Assembly (NCBI RefSeq): GCF_032397745.1
Contig: NZ_CP135921.1
Span: forward strand, 7,242,501-7,306,500
Length of the DNA: 64,000 bases
DNA from: Bradyrhizobium prioriisuperbiae
Lineage (GTDB): Bacteria; Pseudomonadota; Alphaproteobacteria; Rhizobiales; Xanthobacteraceae
Direction: 5' to 3'
Part shown: one piece after another, positions 20,726-30,382 of the stretch
Position numbering within the stretch: position 1 is the stretch's first letter
Layout of the letters: each line of letters opens with the position of its first letter
Program-made: the position numbers and the translations under genes
The notes under the pieces: generated by a model
The model's input: only the letters and a program-made list of their open reading frames with translations
Databases searched by the model: none
What the model was told of the DNA's origin: nothing

Positions 20726-20755
20726 CGGCTTTATGCCGTCGATCCGCTTGACGGC
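20726..20755 (+). promoter_or_regulatory. Overlapping alternative hairpins in the metY leader
   Basis: CGGC-TTTAT-GCCG (20726-20738) and GCCGTC-N9-GACGGC (20735-20755) share the GCCG segment and so exclude each other. They lie about 75-105 bases before metY. This could be a conformational switch, but I cannot match it to a known SAM riboswitch class. Confidence 0.3.
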
Positions 20756-20830
20756 GCCTGAGGCGACCAGCAGCATGACCACGAACACCTTCGCGCCCCC
20801 ACACCTTCGAGCAACCAATAGGGATCAATA

Positions 20831-22111
20831 ATGACCGAACGTCCCCCCGGATTTTCCACGCTCTCTATTCACGCCGGCGCGCAGCCGGATCCGACCACCG
20901 GCGCACGCGCGACGCCGATTTACCAGACCACGTCGTTCGTCTTCAACGACGCGGACCACGCAGCCTCGCTGTTCGGCCTGCAGGCGTTCGGCAACATCTA
21001 TACCCGCATCACCAATCCGACCACGGCGGTGCTGGAAGAGCGCGTCGCCGCACTCGAGGGTGGCACCGCGGCACTCGCCACCGCGTCAGGCCACGCGGCG
21101 CAATTCCTGGTATTCCACACGCTGCTGCAGCCGGGCGACGAATTTATCGCCGCGCGCAAGCTCTATGGCGGCTCGATCAACCAGTTCAACCACGCCTTCA
21201 AGAATTTCGGCTGGAACGTGGTGTGGGCCGATTCCGACGACATCTCGACTTTCGAAAAGGCCGTCACGCCCAAGACCAAGGCGATCTTCATCGAGTCGAT
21301 CGCCAATCCCGGCGGCACCGTCACCGACATCGAGGCGATCGCCGCGATCGCACGGCGCGCCGGCGTGCCGCTGATCGTCGACAACACGCTGGCGACGCCC
21401 TATTTGATCCGCCCGATCGACCATGGCGCCGACATCGTGATTCACTCGCTGACCAAATTTCTGGGCGGCCACGGCAACTCGCTCGGCGGCATCCTGGTGG
21501 ACGCCGGCACCTTCGACTGGTCGCGGGACGGAAAATACCCTGCGCTGAGCGAGCCGCGCCCGGAATATCACGGCATCAAGATCCAGGAGACGTTCGGCAA
21601 CTTCGCGTTCGCGATCGCCGCGCGGGTGCTGGGCCTGCGCGATCTCGGGCCGACGCTGTCGCCGTTCAACGCGTTCCTGATCCTGACCGGCATCGAGACG
21701 CTGGCGCTGCGGGTGCAGAAGCATTCCGACAACGCCAAGGCGGTCGCCGAGTGGCTGGTGGCGCATCCCGCGGTGGCATGGGTCCGTTACGCCGGCCTGT
21801 CCGACGACCGCTACCACAACCTCGCACGCAAGTACTCTCCAAAGGGCGCCGGCGCGGTGTTCACCTTCGGCCTCAAGGGCGGCTACGACGCCGGCATCAA
21901 GCTGGTGTCGAACGTCAAACTGTTCTCGCATCTCGCCAATGTTGGCGATACCCGCTCGCTCATCATTCACCCGGCCTCGACCACCCACAGTCAGCTGGAC
22001 GACGACCAGAAGGCGCTGGCTGGCGCGGGCGTCGACGTGGTCCGGCTCTCGGTCGGTATCGAGGACAAGGAAGACCTGATCGCGGACCTGGAGCAGGCGC
22101 TCAACGCCTAA
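20831..22111 (+). CDS. metY: O-acetylhomoserine sulfhydrylase (aminocarboxypropyltransferase)
   Basis: PLP enzyme joining O-acetylhomoserine with sulfide (or methanethiol) to give homocysteine (or methionine). 426 residues, typical of MetY and longer than cystathionine lyases. Landmarks: FGNIYTRITNPTTAVLEERV at the start of the PLP domain, the PLP Asp in PLIVDNTLATPY, and the Schiff-base Lys in HSLTKFLGGHGN. ATG at 20831 preceded by a modest AGGGA. A strong terminator follows. Methionine-dependent control is likely for such genes but only weak leader structure is seen. Confidence 0.95.
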   Translation: MTERPPGFSTLSIHAGAQPDPTTGARATPIYQTTSFVFNDADHAASLFGLQAFGNIYTRITNPTTAVLEERVAALEGGTAALATASGHAAQFLVFHTLLQPGDEFIAARKLYGGSINQFNHAFKNFGWNVVWADSDDISTFEKAVTPKTKAIFIESIANPGGTVTDIEAIAAIARRAGVPLIVDNTLATPYLIRPIDHGADIVIHSLTKFLGGHGNSLGGILVDAGTFDWSRDGKYPALSEPRPEYHGIKIQETFGNFAFAIAARVLGLRDLGPTLSPFNAFLILTGIETLALRVQKHSDNAKAVAEWLVAHPAVAWVRYAGLSDDRYHNLARKYSPKGAGAVFTFGLKGGYDAGIKLVSNVKLFSHLANVGDTRSLIIHPASTTHSQLDDDQKALAGAGVDVVRLSVGIEDKEDLIADLEQALNA

Positions 22112-22130
22112 GGCCACAGATCGTCATACG

Positions 22131-22164
22131 TAAAAAGCGCGACACAGAGTGTCGCGCTTTTTTA
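22131..22164. terminator. Bidirectional terminator between metY and ctaA
   Basis: AAAAAGCGCGACAC / GTGTCGCGCTTTTT with an AGA loop; A-run and T-run on either side serve both converging genes. Confidence 0.93.
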
Positions 22165-22188
22165 TTTCGCTGTAATCCTGGGCCTCGC

Positions 22189-23274
22189 TCAGCCGTGCTG
22201 GCCGATCGCGACTGCCATCCCGGCACGGCCTTCGACTTCCCGGCTGCTCAGCCGTTCGGACTGCAGCAGAGCCAGCGTCAGCACAACGATCGCAACGCCC
22301 TGATGCGCCAGCGCGAGGCCGATCGGGACCATGTGCAGCAATGTCATGATGCCAAGCGCCGCCTGCAAGGTGACGGCCGCGGCCAGCCACAGCGCGCCGT
22401 TGGTGACCGGCGCGACCCGCGACCGCAGCGCATCGACCACATGCAGGATCGCGAGGATCCAGATCGCATAGGCCAGCATGCGATGGCTGAACTGCACGGT
22501 CAGCGTGTTGTCGAAGAAATTGCGCCACCACGGCTCTTCGAAGAACAGGCGTGCGCCCGACGGAATAAAGGCGCCGTCGATTGACGGCCAGGTGTTGAAC
22601 ACGCGCCCCGCCCGCAACCCCGCCACCAGCGCGCCGAAATAGAGCTGCAGGAACACCAGTGCGAGCAGCACCGTGCTGGTGATCCGCAGCCGTGCCGGCG
22701 CAACGAGACGCGCAGCGGGCTGCAATCGTCGCAGCGTCCAGACGATCGCCGAGAAGATCACCAGCGCCAGCATCAGGTGGACAGCGAGCCGATACTGCGA
22801 CACCTCGACCCGGCCGGTGAGGCCGGACGCCACCATCCACCAGCCGACCGCGCCCTGCAGTCCGCCGAGCCCGAAGATGATCCACAGCCTGCGCTTGAGA
22901 TCACGCCCCTGCAGCGAGCCGCGCCACAGAAACCAGAGAAACGGCAAGAGATACACCGCGCCGATCACCCGCCCCAGCAAGCGATGGCTCCACTCCCACC
23001 AGAAGATGGTCTTGAACTCATCGAGGCTCATGCCGTGATTGAGCTCGCGATACTGCGGAATGGTCTTGTAGGCCTCGAACGCCTCGGTCCATTTCTGCTG
23101 CGTCAGCGGCGGAATGGCCCCGGTCACCGGCTTCCACTCGACAATGGACAGCCCGGACTCCGTCAAGCGTGTCGCCCCGCCGACCAGCACCATGGCGACG
23201 ATCAGCGCGGCAACAATCACGAGCCAGATCCGCACGGCTCGCAAGTGATGAGGGTGAGCGGCGCTGTCAGACAT
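22189..23274 (-). CDS. ctaA: Heme A synthase (COX15/CtaA)
   Basis: Oxidises the C8 methyl of heme O to a formyl group, giving heme A for aa3-type cytochrome oxidase; integral membrane protein. 361 residues with about eight membrane segments. The family motifs [21 protein letters not shown] after the first helix, [15 protein letters not shown] with a heme-ligand His, and [12 protein letters not shown] and [11 protein letters not shown] with further His ligands are all intact. It is read towards metY. Confidence 0.97.
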   Translation of the reverse strand: MSDSAAHPHHLRAVRIWLVIVAALIVAMVLVGGATRLTESGLSIVEWKPVTGAIPPLTQQKWTEAFEAYKTIPQYRELNHGMSLDEFKTIFWWEWSHRLLGRVIGAVYLLPFLWFLWRGSLQGRDLKRRLWIIFGLGGLQGAVGWWMVASGLTGRVEVSQYRLAVHLMLALVIFSAIVWTLRRLQPAARLVAPARLRITSTVLLALVFLQLYFGALVAGLRAGRVFNTWPSIDGAFIPSGARLFFEEPWWRNFFDNTLTVQFSHRMLAYAIWILAILHVVDALRSRVAPVTNGALWLAAAVTLQAALGIMTLLHMVPIGLALAHQGVAIVVLTLALLQSERLSSREVEGRAGMAVAIGQHG

Positions 23275-23376
23275 TGGAGCTTGGATGTCGCATTGTGATC
23301 AGGTACATGCGGACCTTATAATCGCGCCGCCCCCACCCGGAAAGCGCGTTCCCGCACCGAGACACACATTTCCGTC

Positions 23377-23589
23377 ATGAAGATCCGCCAACGAAAGCTA
23401 CTTGGAACCGTCGCGCTGCTGGTGCTGGTGGTGGTGTGGTCGTTGCTCGCCATGGCGCTGGCGCAGGCGCCTGTCATCGCCGGTTCGAAGCTGATCCAGT
23501 TGGTCTATTACATTGTTGCCGGCCTGGGCTGGGTGCTGCCCGCCATGCCGATCATCAGCTGGATGGCGCGGCCCGACCCGGCCTCATAG
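23377..23589 (+). CDS. DUF2842 small membrane protein
   Basis: 70 residues with two membrane helices (about 9-30 and 40-62). The ending GLGWVLPAMPIISWMARPD and the start RKLLGTVALLVLVVVWSL are characteristic of DUF2842, a small alphaproteobacterial membrane protein of unknown role, commonly found near ctaA. Its last bases overlap the end of the convergent deacetylase-like gene. Confidence 0.88.
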   Translation: MKIRQRKLLGTVALLVLVVVWSLLAMALAQAPVIAGSKLIQLVYYIVAGLGWVLPAMPIISWMARPDPAS

Positions 23590-24597
23590 CCCCGACAGCC
23601 TGACCCGCAGCGCGCGCAGCGACGGCCGGCGCCCGTCCCAGGAGATACGCGGCAACGCCAGCACATGCGAGCGGCCGCCGCCCCACACCACGCCGGCCTG
23701 CGCCGAAACCGCGCTGGCGAAGCCCGCCTCCGCCGCCAGCATTGCTTCACGCGGTCCGGCGCTGTCCGGATCGCCGAACGGATAGGCGAAATGCTGTAAC
23801 GGACGGCCGAGGGCGGCTTCGGCCACCTGCCTGCCCATGGTCATTTCGCGCAAGGCGACCGCGTCGGTCATGGCAGCCAGAGCCGGATAATTCACCGTCG
23901 CCGTTCCGATGGTCACCCGCGCGTCCGCAGCAAGCCTGCTTAGGTCGGCCCAGTCCATGGCCGCTGTTCGTGATATCGCCGCCAGATCGACGGCGTAACG
24001 GCTGCAGAGGTCGTGGATGGCATGGGTGAGTTCATCGGACGCCAGCCGCCGCATCCAGTTCGCCAGAAAGCCGTAGAGGTCGTGCTTATCGACGATCTCG
24101 GCAACGTCGAAATGCCGCTCGTTGCGGTCCATCACCAGACTGATGCGATCGTGGCTGGCAATCACCTGCTGCAGCGCCAGCCACCACATCGGCGCAATGC
24201 CATCGACAAACCCGGTCGGCACATAGACCGTAAACGGGACCTGATGCCGCGCCAGCACCGGATAGGCATGCATGACAACATCGCGATAGGCGCCGTCGAA
24301 TGTCAGGCACACAAACCGCCGACGCCCCGCGGGCTCGGCCATGCGCCGGACCGCCTCCTCGATCGACACGACATCGAATTTCCAGCGTCGCAGCGCACGC
24401 ACTAGCCGCTCGAGCCATTCGGGAGTGATTTCGTGGGCTTTCAGCGGCTGGAAACGGTCGTGGGATGCAGGGCGGACCCGCTGCAACCGAAGGATGACTC
24501 CGAAGCCGCCCCGGCGCGTTTCGAGAAGCCGTGCAACACCGCTGAAATAGGCGAGCTGCAGCGCCAGCCCGCCCGGTGCCCCTTCCCCCCACGGCAC
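23584..24597 (-). CDS. Polysaccharide-deacetylase-fold protein lacking metal ligands
   Basis: 337 residues with a NodB-like (carbohydrate esterase 4) barrel at about 95-300. Motif 1, normally TFDDG, reads LTFDGAYRD, so the metal-binding second Asp is missing. Motif 2, normally H[ST]xxH, reads GTATVNYP, so neither metal-binding His remains. HFAYPFGDPDSAG matches a later family motif. By sequence this is a probable non-catalytic or altered relative. It lies at the edge of the exopolysaccharide locus, divergent from the acyltransferase-like gene, consistent with a role in polymer modification or binding. A GTG at 24597 is used as start; its true start could be downstream. Confidence 0.75.
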   Translation of the reverse strand: MPWGEGAPGGLALQLAYFSGVARLLETRRGGFGVILRLQRVRPASHDRFQPLKAHEITPEWLERLVRALRRWKFDVVSIEEAVRRMAEPAGRRRFVCLTFDGAYRDVVMHAYPVLARHQVPFTVYVPTGFVDGIAPMWWLALQQVIASHDRISLVMDRNERHFDVAEIVDKHDLYGFLANWMRRLASDELTHAIHDLCSRYAVDLAAISRTAAMDWADLSRLAADARVTIGTATVNYPALAAMTDAVALREMTMGRQVAEAALGRPLQHFAYPFGDPDSAGPREAMLAAEAGFASAVSAQAGVVWGGGRSHVLALPRISWDGRRPSLRALRVRLSGL

Positions 24598-24728
24598 GAC
24601 ACATACTCCTCATTCCGCACGGCGCTCCGCGCATGCGGCACCATTCTCCTTACGCTTTGTTGACATTTCTTTGCAAAGGTCCAGATCTCCGGACAATACG
24701 GAAAATCCGACGGGATGCAGGTCCAGCT

Positions 24729-25925
24729 ATGCCCTTGGCCGCAGTGATGGAAACCGACACCAGCCAGGGGGATATTGTGGCGAACGCGGCGCGCGTTGCG
24801 CACGTCGAGACCTTTCACCGCCTGGCAGATGTCGAGGCGGTCTGGCGGAGCATGGAAACCGCCGATCACCTGTTCACGCCGTTTCAGCGCTTCGATTTCC
24901 TCTCCGCCTGGCAAATTCATGTGGGACAGCGTGAAGGCGTCGAGCCGTTCGTCATCGTCGCCTCCGATGCGCAGGGGCGCCCGCTGGCGATGCTTCCGCT
25001 CGGCACCCGCACCGAAAACGGCGTCCGCACCGCAAGCTTCCTCGGCGGCAAGCACGCAACGTTTAACATGCCGCTGCTGACACGGGAGTTTGCGGCGACC
25101 ACCGCCAAGGCCGACGTCGAAACGCTGCTCGAGCTGCTGCGTGCGCAACCGCGCAAGGCCGACCTCCTTGCGCTGGCGCGACAGCCCTCGCACTGGCAGG
25201 ACATCGTCAATCCGCTTGCGCTGTTGCCGGGCCAGCCGTCCGTCAACGGCTGCCCGCTGCTCAAGCTGATGCCCAAGGCGGCGCCCACCGAGCGGATCAG
25301 CAACTCGTTCCGCCGCCGTCTGAAGAGCAAGGAGCGCAAGCTGCAGCCGCTGCCCGGTTTCCGCTACCTTGTGGCGCAGACCGATGACGAGATCCGTCGC
25401 ATCCTCGAGGCCTTCTTTGCGATCAAACCGCAACGCATGGCGATCCAGAAGCTGCCCGACGTCTTCGCCGATCCCGGCGTCCGGGACTTCATCTTCTCGG
25501 CCTGCCTGGCGAAATCAGCCGGTCACGGCCACGCCATCGAAATTCACGCCCTGGAATGCGACGAGGAAGTGATCGCGATCTTTGCCGGCGTCGCCGACGG
25601 CCACCGCTTCTCGATGATGTTCAACACCTACACCACGTCCGCCAATTCGAAGTACAGCCCCGGCCTGATCCTGCTGCGCAACATCATCGATCATTACGCC
25701 GACCGGAACCATACCTCGTTCGATCTCGGCATCGGCTCCGACGACTACAAGCTGCTGTTCTGCAAGAGCGACGAGCCGATCTTCGACAGCTTCCTGCCAT
25801 TGACCACCAAGGGCAGCATTGCGGCGCTCGGGCTGTCGTCGCTGACCCATGCCAAACGCCTGGTGAAACAGACCCCGGCGCTCGCCCAGATGGCGCAGCT
25901 GTTGCGCGGCGCATTGCACCGCTAA
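24729..25925 (+). CDS. GNAT/FemAB-like acyltransferase (BioF2-like domain), exopolysaccharide-associated
   Basis: 398 residues. The N-terminal part (VWRSMETADHLFTPFQRFDF) and C-terminal part (FKIK-like ALECDEEVIAIFAGVADGHR, then YSPGLILLRNIIDHYADRN and FDLGIGSDDYKLLFC) match the acetyltransferase-6 type domain often found in polysaccharide loci, sometimes called cellulose-biosynthesis CelD-like. It probably transfers an acyl or aminoacyl group onto a sugar or lipid. The open frame reaches 24576 but would overlap the divergent gene; the ATG at 24729 is preferred and one at 24747 is possible. Confidence 0.8.
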   Translation: MPLAAVMETDTSQGDIVANAARVAHVETFHRLADVEAVWRSMETADHLFTPFQRFDFLSAWQIHVGQREGVEPFVIVASDAQGRPLAMLPLGTRTENGVRTASFLGGKHATFNMPLLTREFAATTAKADVETLLELLRAQPRKADLLALARQPSHWQDIVNPLALLPGQPSVNGCPLLKLMPKAAPTERISNSFRRRLKSKERKLQPLPGFRYLVAQTDDEIRRILEAFFAIKPQRMAIQKLPDVFADPGVRDFIFSACLAKSAGHGHAIEIHALECDEEVIAIFAGVADGHRFSMMFNTYTTSANSKYSPGLILLRNIIDHYADRNHTSFDLGIGSDDYKLLFCKSDEPIFDSFLPLTTKGSIAALGLSSLTHAKRLVKQTPALAQMAQLLRGALHR

Positions 25926-25932
25926 GGGCCCG

Positions 25933-26015
25933 CCGACAGGTTCTGTCGGGCCGCAATAACCGATCACGACAAACAACAACGGATTCTGAGGGCGACGCAT
26001 CGCGCCGCCCTCAGA
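25933..26015. terminator. Two hairpins between converging exopolysaccharide genes
   Basis: CCGACAG-GTT-CTGTCGG at 25933-25949, then TCTGAGGGCG-N11-CGCCCTCAGA at 25985-26015. Neither has a full T-run, but both lie exactly between the stops of two converging genes. Confidence 0.5.
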
Positions 26016-26045
26016 GCGCATTGACAATTCCAGCAGCCGATCGAA

Positions 26046-28361
26046 TTAGGCCGCAGCCGTCGCCGGCCGCGCCTCGTCCGCGCCAAGCGGATCGGCCGGA
26101 CCGTTCAGCATCGTCACTCCGACAAAGCCGGTGGCGCTCAGTTGCTCGCGCATGAAAGCACGCGCCTCTGCGGTCATCGCGGGATCGGGAATGACCACGG
26201 CTTGCGCATCCGATGACAACAACGACGCCGGAAGATCGGCTGCCGTGCCGGCGTCGAGCACCACGTGATCGTAGACCCGCAGCAGCGCATCGATGGCCAG
26301 CGCCAGCCGCGGCGACTGCAGCAACGAGCGATCCCTGGACGCACGCCCTGCCCCGACCAGATGCACCTGGGACAGCCGGTCCTTGGAAATGATTTGACCG
26401 AAGGTCGCCGAACCGAGCATCAAATCCGACAGTCCCGGCGCCATCGGATCGTTGGACACTGCGCCAAGCGTCGGCGAAGAGATCGACAGTTCGACCAGCA
26501 CGACCTTTGCCTTGCGCACCAGCAGGCGCGCCAGCGTCAGCGCCGTCAGGGTCACACTCTCGTTCTGTCCGACTCCGATCAGCGTGATCTTGCGGGCGCT
26601 CACGCCGACAGTCTGCAGGTCCTGCGCCAGCCGCTCGATTTCGGTCACCGGTGCGGCGAGGCCGGGATGGGACACAGGCGGCTCTGGCGGCGAAGGAGGA
26701 GCCGGCGGCGCCGGCTGGTAAGTCATTTGCCGAGCCGCAACGGCAGGGGTGAAGATCCGCTCCGCGGTGAAGACCGGCTCGACCACGCTTGCGACCGTCG
26801 ACCGCGGCTCCGCCGATGCGAAGGCCCGGGGCGCCGTCATGCGCAGCAGTTCGCCGGACGCGATCGCGCCTGCCGACAGCATCAACGTCGCCAGCGTCGC
26901 GATCAGCACGATCGGCAGCCGCTTCGGATAGGCCGGCGTGTTGGTCACGATTGCGCGCGAGATGATGCGCCCGTCGCTGGGAACAGTATCGATCGATTCA
27001 CGGGCGCTCGCCTCGCGGTATTTTGCAAGATAGGATTCCAGCAGGTCGCGCTGGGATTTAGCTTCCCGCTCCAGTGCGCGCAGCTGCACGTCCTGCCCGT
27101 TATTGGAAGAGGCCTGACGCTTCATCTGATCGAGACTTGCCGTCAGGCTATCGACCCGCGCGCCTGAAATGCGAGCGTCGTTTTCCAGCGACCGCGAAAT
27201 CTTGCTGGCCTCGTCACGCAACTGCCGGTCGAGGTCGGCGATCTGCGCCTTCAATTCCTTGATGCGCGGGTGGCCACCGAGCAGCGTCGAGGACTGTTCG
27301 GCCAACTGTCCCTGCAAAGTCACGCGCTGCTCGTTCAGGCGACGCACCAGTTCGGAATTGAGCACCTCGGACGCTTCGATCGGCTTGCCGGTCTGCAGCA
27401 TCTCGCGGATCAGCCGCGCCTTGGATTCGGCATCCGACTTCTGCGCCCGGGCGTTGGTCAATTGCGTGTTGATTTCGCCGAGTTGCTGGGCCGAGAGCGT
27501 GGTGTTGTTGGTGCCGACAAAAAGGCTGCTGTTGGAACGAAACTCTTCGACGCGCGCCTCCGCATCCGCCACCTTCTTGCGCAGGCCGTCGATTTCACCG
27601 GACAGCCACTGCCCGGCCGACCGCGCCTGGTTCTGCTTGGCGGCCTGCTGCAGCACCAGATAACCGTCGGCAATCGAGTTGGCGACAGCAGCCGCGAGAT
27701 CAGGGTCTTGCGACTGGAATTCGATCGCGATCACCCGCGACTTGTCGACGGCGTAGGCCGAAAGCCGCTCGTAATAGGCATCCAGCACGCGCTCTTCCGG
27801 GGTCTGCTTGAACGGGTCCTTGATGAAACCAAACAGCGCCAGCAGCGATTTCAGCGGTGACACGCCCTTGAGAACCTGATCGAATTCCGGCAGCTCCGCC
27901 AGCCTGTTCTTCTTGATGACGTCGCGGGCGAGATCGCGCGACAGAACAAGCTGCACCTGACTGGTCACGGCTTCGGGATCGAACGAAGCGCGATCGTCAG
28001 CCCGGTCAGCGTTGGGGCGCAGGAAGATGTTCTCGCGCCCATCGACCAGAATCTTGGATTCGGATTTATAACGCGGCGTAATCAGATTGACGGCCAGCAA
28101 GGACCCGCCGAGCGCCAGCAGCGTCGGCAGGATGACCCACCATTTCCGCCGCATCAGCGTGCGGCCGATCACGCGCAGGTCGAGATCTCCGGAGTCGGTG
28201 CCGAACACGGTGTCGCGGATCGTCCCGCGCTGCGGTTTCGCCTCGAACGCGGCCGGATCCGACGCCCTGAATTTCGGCTCGGGAGCCTCCGGCATAGCGG
28301 CCTGCGCCGACTCGACAGGCACCGCCCGGTCTTCCCGACGACGCCACAACCCGAAACGCAT
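26046..28361 (-). CDS. Polysaccharide co-polymerase / Wzc-GumC-like protein with degenerate kinase domain
   Basis: Inner-membrane protein that controls polymer length and export in Wzx/Wzy systems. 771 residues: cytoplasmic start, first membrane helix near residue 75 (WWVILPTLLALGGSLLAV), Wzz domain, long periplasmic coiled coil (about 230-470) and a second helix near 490. The C-terminal 200 residues have the BY-kinase fold order, but Walker A reads GVGQNESVTLT (no Lys) and Walker A' reads VVLVELSISSP (no Asp). No Tyr-rich tail is present. It is therefore probably not an active kinase. The start at 28361 has TAGGAG 7 bases upstream. Divergent from the Wza-like gene. Confidence 0.9.
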   Translation of the reverse strand: MRFGLWRRREDRAVPVESAQAAMPEAPEPKFRASDPAAFEAKPQRGTIRDTVFGTDSGDLDLRVIGRTLMRRKWWVILPTLLALGGSLLAVNLITPRYKSESKILVDGRENIFLRPNADRADDRASFDPEAVTSQVQLVLSRDLARDVIKKNRLAELPEFDQVLKGVSPLKSLLALFGFIKDPFKQTPEERVLDAYYERLSAYAVDKSRVIAIEFQSQDPDLAAAVANSIADGYLVLQQAAKQNQARSAGQWLSGEIDGLRKKVADAEARVEEFRSNSSLFVGTNNTTLSAQQLGEINTQLTNARAQKSDAESKARLIREMLQTGKPIEASEVLNSELVRRLNEQRVTLQGQLAEQSSTLLGGHPRIKELKAQIADLDRQLRDEASKISRSLENDARISGARVDSLTASLDQMKRQASSNNGQDVQLRALEREAKSQRDLLESYLAKYREASARESIDTVPSDGRIISRAIVTNTPAYPKRLPIVLIATLATLMLSAGAIASGELLRMTAPRAFASAEPRSTVASVVEPVFTAERIFTPAVAARQMTYQPAPPAPPSPPEPPVSHPGLAAPVTEIERLAQDLQTVGVSARKITLIGVGQNESVTLTALTLARLLVRKAKVVLVELSISSPTLGAVSNDPMAPGLSDLMLGSATFGQIISKDRLSQVHLVGAGRASRDRSLLQSPRLALAIDALLRVYDHVVLDAGTAADLPASLLSSDAQAVVIPDPAMTAEARAFMREQLSATGFVGVTMLNGPADPLGADEARPATAAA

Positions 28362-28556
28362 GAGCGAACTCCTACCGCACTGCGGACTCGACGCCCGACT
28401 GCGCTGATTACAGTCCATTAAGGTTGCTGGCGCGTTAATTGCGGCTGGTTTACCCGCTCCGGCGCCATTGATTTTGGCGCGAACCAGCCTGCGGTCATTT
28501 TTTGTTAACCATGAAAGCCCTTAATCAAAATATACTTTTTGAAATGGATTCCCCCG

Positions 28557-29207
28557 ATGTGGGCTGTCCGCGCTTTGATCTTTAGCTTGCTCCTTGCACC
28601 TGTATTGTCGGGCTGTATGACTTTGCCTCCCCCCGTCGCAACGGTGACCGCGCCGACGTCGGCGCGCAGCGATCTCGATGCGCTGGCCTATGGCGGACCG
28701 GTCGGACCCGCGCCCGCGGTTGTCGCTCCCATCGCCTATTCCGCGGAGTCCGCTTATCGCCTCGATGCCGGCGATCGGTTGCGCATCGTGGTCTATGGCC
28801 AAGAAGGCCTCACCAACTCCTATGCGGTCGATGCCGGCGGCTCGATCACCATGCCACTGATCGGCGCGGTGCGCGCCCGCGGCCTCACGCCGGCGGAACT
28901 GGCCCAGGCCATCACCGTGAAGCTGCGCGGCGGCTATATCCGCGAGCCTTATGTCGCTGCCGAGGTCGAAGCCTACCGCCCGTTCTTCATCCTTGGTGAA
29001 GTGGCTGCGCCCGGCCAGTATCCTTATGTGCCGAACATGACGGTCGAAAGCGCTGTGGCGATCGCTGGCGGCTTCTCGCCACGTGCCCAGAAAGGCTCTG
29101 TCGATCTCACCCGTACCGATCACAATGGCCCGGTGCGCGCCAATGTGCCGCTCGGGACAGTGCTGCGGCCCGGCGACACCATTGTCGTCAGCGAACGCTG
29201 GTTCTGA
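28557..29207 (+). CDS. Polysaccharide export outer-membrane lipoprotein (Wza/GumB-like)
   Basis: 216 residues. Signal peptide with lipobox (APVLSGC) makes it a lipoprotein. The Poly_export domain begins YRLDAGDRLRIVVYGQEGL and a SLBB-type domain follows (FFILGEVAAPGQYPYVPNM), as in outer-membrane export channels. Shorter than E. coli Wza, like GumB and the rhizobial short exporters. The longer frame begins at a TTG (28539); ATG at 28557 is chosen although its ribosome site is weak. The glycosyltransferase gene begins 2 bases after its stop. Confidence 0.92.
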   Translation: MWAVRALIFSLLLAPVLSGCMTLPPPVATVTAPTSARSDLDALAYGGPVGPAPAVVAPIAYSAESAYRLDAGDRLRIVVYGQEGLTNSYAVDAGGSITMPLIGAVRARGLTPAELAQAITVKLRGGYIREPYVAAEVEAYRPFFILGEVAAPGQYPYVPNMTVESAVAIAGGFSPRAQKGSVDLTRTDHNGPVRANVPLGTVLRPGDTIVVSERWF

Positions 29208-29209
29208 CC

Positions 29210-30337
29210 ATGGCCGACGACAAACCGCTGCGCATCCTTCACGCCGTCCGCGCGCCGGTCGGCGGAATCATCCGGCACATTCTCGATATCGCCAATGGCC
29301 AGGCCGACCGAGGTCATGAGGTCGGCATTGTCGCTGATAGCCTGACCGGTGGCGAACGTGCGATCACCGCCCTTGCCGAGATCGCGCCGAGGCTCAAGCT
29401 CGGCGTCCATCGCATGGCCATCCGCCGGCCGCCACACCCCACCGACCTGCTGGTCTGGGCGCGATTTGCCTATCTGGCGCGGCGGCTCAAGCCTGACGTG
29501 CTGCACGCACATGGCGCCAAGGCCGGCGTGTTCGTGCGCTCGGGGCCGGCGCCAAAAAACGGCGTTCGGGTCTACACGCCCCATGGCGGCTCGCTGCATT
29601 TTCCGCTCCATACCATGGAAGGCAAAATCTACTCACGGCTGGAACGCGCGCTGATGAACCGGACCGAGCTGTTCCTGTTCGAAAGCGCCTTTGCGCGCGA
29701 CACCTATTTGCGCCGCGCGGGTGAGCCGAAAGGTCTGGTGCGCTGCGTGTTCAACGGTGTCACGGCCGGCGAATTCGACCCGATCCCCCCGGCCCCCGAT
29801 GCAACCGACGTCGTTTATGTCGGCGAGTTCAGACACATCAAGGGCGCCGACCTGCTGATCGATGCCGTGGCCCGGCTGCGCGCCAAAGGCCTTCCGGTCA
29901 AGCTGACGCTTGGCGGCGATGGCGAAGAAACCGAGCTCCTGAAGGCGCAGACCGAGCGGCTCAAGCTCGGCGATGCCGTGCATTTCGCCGGTCATGTCAA
30001 AGCGCGGTTCGGTTTTTCCAAAGGCCGCCTGCTGGTGGTTCCGTCACGCGGGGATTCGATGCCCTATGTGGTGATCGAGGCAGCCGCCGCCGGCATCCCG
30101 ATGATCGCCGCCAATGTCGGCGGCATTCCGGAGATTTTCGGTTCCTACGACTCCGGACTGTTCGCCGGCAACAATGTTAGTGCAATCGCCGACGCCATCG
30201 AGGCCGCGATGAGCGACCCCGCCAGAACCCAGGAGCGCGCCCGCCTGCTGCGCGAACGCATCCTCACGCATTTCTCGCAGCAATCCATGGTCGACGGCGT
30301 CATCGCCGGCTATCGCGACGCATTGGCAAAGCGTTAA
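29210..30337 (+). CDS. Glycosyltransferase family 4
   Basis: 375 residues of GT-B fold. N-terminal domain with the acceptor loop GGIIRHILDIANGQADRGHEV in outline (residues 17-38), C-terminal nucleotide-sugar domain with DVVYVGEFRHIKGADLLIDA, LGGDGEE and the E-x7-E type segment VVPSRGDSMPYVVIEAAAAG. A retaining transferase adding one sugar to the lipid-linked repeat unit. It is translationally close to the Wza-like gene and 45 bases before the initiating transferase gene. Confidence 0.93.
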   Translation: MADDKPLRILHAVRAPVGGIIRHILDIANGQADRGHEVGIVADSLTGGERAITALAEIAPRLKLGVHRMAIRRPPHPTDLLVWARFAYLARRLKPDVLHAHGAKAGVFVRSGPAPKNGVRVYTPHGGSLHFPLHTMEGKIYSRLERALMNRTELFLFESAFARDTYLRRAGEPKGLVRCVFNGVTAGEFDPIPPAPDATDVVYVGEFRHIKGADLLIDAVARLRAKGLPVKLTLGGDGEETELLKAQTERLKLGDAVHFAGHVKARFGFSKGRLLVVPSRGDSMPYVVIEAAAAGIPMIAANVGGIPEIFGSYDSGLFAGNNVSAIADAIEAAMSDPARTQERARLLRERILTHFSQQSMVDGVIAGYRDALAKR

Positions 30338-30382
30338 CCAAACCTTCACTAACCAATTTTTCCGATTTGTCCGCTAAGCGAG

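Noticed and set aside
20600..20830. SAM-II riboswitch upstream of metY
   Set aside because: The characteristic core and pseudoknot sequence as I know it is not found; only generic alternative hairpins are present.
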